From: an uncultured Collinsella sp.
GTDB taxonomy: Bacteria; Actinomycetota; Coriobacteriia; Coriobacteriales; Coriobacteriaceae
NCBI GenBank assembly: GCA_900552145.1
Contig: URYW01000083.1
Span: 1-7,734 of the forward strand
Direction: 5' to 3'
Length of the DNA stretch: 7,734 bases
The position numbers were made by a program, and so were the translations under genes. Of this stretch, positions 6,727 to 7,734 are shown in pieces. The notes under the pieces are model-generated. The model saw only the letters and a list, made by a program, of their open reading frames with translations. It searched no databases and was not told the DNA's origin. Numbering within the stretch: position 1 is the stretch's first letter; every line of letters starts with the position of its first letter.

Positions 6727-7332
6727 ATGGCGACGGTGTACGGTTATGCGCGGGTGAGTTCGCGCGATCAGAATCTTAATCGGCAGCTGGATGCGCTGGG
6801 CGCCTATGGCGTGGGCTCAGCGAATATTTATGCCGACCATGCGAGCGGCAAGGACTTCGATCGACCGCATTATCGCGAGCTGCTGCACGTCCTGGGAGAC
6901 GGGGACGTGCTGGTGGTGCTTTCTATCGACCGACTTGGCCGTAATTACTCCGAGATTCTTGAGGAATGGCGACGCATTACCAAGGAGCTCGGGGTTGCCA
7001 TTGTGGTGTTGGACATGCCATTGCTTGACACGCGCGCCAGGGCCAGCGGCGCGCCGGATGTGACCAACGCTCTGATTGCCGATATTGTGCTGCAACTGCT
7101 GAGCTACGTGGCGCAGGTGGAGCGCGAGAATATCCATCGGCGCCAGGCGGAGGGAATTGCAGCGGCGCGGGCGCGAGGGGTTCGTTTCGGTCGACCTCGC
7201 AAGCCGTGCCCTCCTCAGTTTGAGCTGGTGCGCGATAGCTATGAGGCGGGCGATATTACCCGCAGCCAGGCAGCAAAGTGCCTGGGCGTATGCGTGGGGA
7301 CGTTCGATCGCTGGATGCGCGAGGCGGGGTAG
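6727..7332 (+). CDS. Small serine recombinase (resolvase/DNA invertase family)
   Basis: The 201-residue protein is a complete small serine recombinase, which cuts and rejoins DNA at paired sites through a phosphoserine link to resolve, invert or integrate DNA. YGYARVSS (5-12) holds the catalytic serine (S11, matching S10 of gamma-delta resolvase) and R9. SIDRLGRN (66-73) provides the active-site arginines R69 and R72. A long helix follows (about 112-150, containing VERENIHRRQAEG), then GRPRK (155-159), which starts the linker. The C-terminal part (about 163-198, QAAKCLGVCVGTFDRW) is a helix-turn-helix DNA-binding domain. Start chosen at ATG 6727 because YGYARVSS then sits at the usual distance from the N-terminus; GGGG at 6718-6721 is a modest ribosome binding site. 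No transposase, phage gene or cassette partner is visible, so whether it acts as resolvase, invertase or orphan cannot be told. Its GC content resembles its neighbours. Confidence 0.92.
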   Translation: MATVYGYARVSSRDQNLNRQLDALGAYGVGSANIYADHASGKDFDRPHYRELLHVLGDGDVLVVLSIDRLGRNYSEILEEWRRITKELGVAIVVLDMPLLDTRARASGAPDVTNALIADIVLQLLSYVAQVERENIHRRQAEGIAAARARGVRFGRPRKPCPPQFELVRDSYEAGDITRSQAAKCLGVCVGTFDRWMREAG

Positions 7333-7421
7333 GGGTTTGCGTCGCTTTGTCGCTTCCTGTTGCGATTCAAATTTTGATACGGTGACGATGCCATTTGGGG
7401 CTACACTCGCTGATATTCAAA

Positions 7422-7429
7422 AAAGGAGG
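7422..7429 (+). promoter_or_regulatory. Ribosome binding site supporting a TTG start
   Basis: AAAGGAGG, an excellent match to the anti-Shine-Dalgarno complement, stands 7 bases before TTG at 7437. There is no ATG or GTG at a suitable distance in that frame, so TTG is the likely start of the last gene. I see no convincing promoter in 7333-7421. Confidence 0.8.
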
Positions 7430-7436
7430 TTGGCCC

Positions 7437-7734
7437 TTGGCACGCGTAAAACAAATAATCGGATGGACCGCGATCGTTCTGTTCGCTGCAACGCTGGCGG
7501 GCATCTGGGTGCTGACGGAGCAAAATGCGGTGGAGACGTCGTTGCTGAGCGAGTCCACCGCGCGTGTGGTGGAGGGCCAGGCTACGGGCGTTCAGGCTGT
7601 CGATGCCACGGGTGAAGCTCAGGCGGAGTACGGAATGCCCGGGGGCGCCGATTCGGCTGCCTCGAAAGTCCGGTCTGGCCGACTTGCTTCCATTCGCATG
7701 TGGGTGGGCACGAACGTCCGTCGCGTTGCCCATA
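7437..7734 (+). CDS. Membrane protein, probable VanZ family (3' partial)
   Basis: An open frame runs from TTG 7437 to the window end (99 codons plus one base). The protein starts MARVKQIIGW and has one hydrophobic segment at about 8-26, preceded by Arg/Lys, so it is a membrane anchor with the N-terminus inside. Residues about 27-82 form an outside-facing loop rich in Ala, Gly, Glu and Ser. RMWVGTNVRRVAH (87-99) then resembles the VanZ-family pattern in which a basic residue pair precedes Ala-His (RK-x-AH, usually followed by E-Y). The general VanZ plan (short TM, polar loop, R-x-x-AH, then more TMs) fits, but the decisive part is cut off. VanZ of vancomycin-resistance clusters gives low-level teicoplanin resistance; most chromosomal homologues have no known role. 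Another small polytopic protein is possible. Confidence 0.6.
   Translation, partial: MARVKQIIGWTAIVLFAATLAGIWVLTEQNAVETSLLSESTARVVEGQATGVQAVDATGEAQAEYGMPGGADSAASKVRSGRLASIRMWVGTNVRRVAH

Noticed and set aside
7367..7377. Small palindrome TCAAA-T-TTTGA between the recombinase and the VanZ-like gene
   Set aside because: Eleven bases in A/T-rich sequence can arise by chance, and it does not match the AAACCT half-sites upstream of the recombinase.
7401..7733. Minus-strand open frame (110 codons) at the window end
   Set aside because: The opposite-strand frame has a near-perfect ribosome binding site, a proper membrane segment and a VanZ-like motif.

Overview
The window is high-GC DNA with dense, mostly co-directional + strand genes and strong Shine-Dalgarno sites. 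A transketolase split into two subunits, an actinobacterial-type ftsE-ftsX pair and the protein sequences together suggest the Coriobacteriia, possibly Collinsella or a relative. That placement is inference from gene content and style, with no marker gene to confirm it.

Layout. (1) 1-1702: a tight two-gene operon for the N-terminal (5' truncated by the window edge) and C-terminal subunits of a split transketolase, closed by a clear intrinsic terminator at 1751-1783. (2) 1703-2149: a 447-base non-coding stretch dominated by a ~123-base imperfect palindrome (1924-2046), the most conspicuous structure in the window not explained by any gene. (3) 2150-4277: ftsE and ftsX overlapping by 14 bases, ending in an intrinsic terminator (4302-4336). 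This FtsE carries an unusual ~175-residue Pro/Ala/Gln-rich extension in front of a complete ABC ATPase. (4) 4414-6549: rnr, a complete RNase R/RNase II-family exoribonuclease, followed by a hairpin terminator. (5) 6682-7332: a small serine recombinase (resolvase/invertase family) preceded by a 27-base inverted repeat of the size of a recombinase crossover or binding site. (6) 7437-end: the start of a membrane protein that looks like a VanZ-family member, with a TTG start and an excellent ribosome binding site.

How they work together. The transketolase subunits form one enzyme of the non-oxidative pentose phosphate pathway. FtsE and FtsX form an ABC-type complex that in other bacteria controls cell-wall hydrolases during division or elongation. 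RNase R is a housekeeping RNA decay/quality-control enzyme with its own transcription unit. The recombinase and its putative site look like an accessory module between housekeeping rnr and the VanZ-like gene. No complete mobile element, second recombination site, CRISPR array, tRNA or rRNA is visible. The best candidates for something undescribed are the 1924-2046 palindrome, the recombinase-plus-site module and the extended FtsE.
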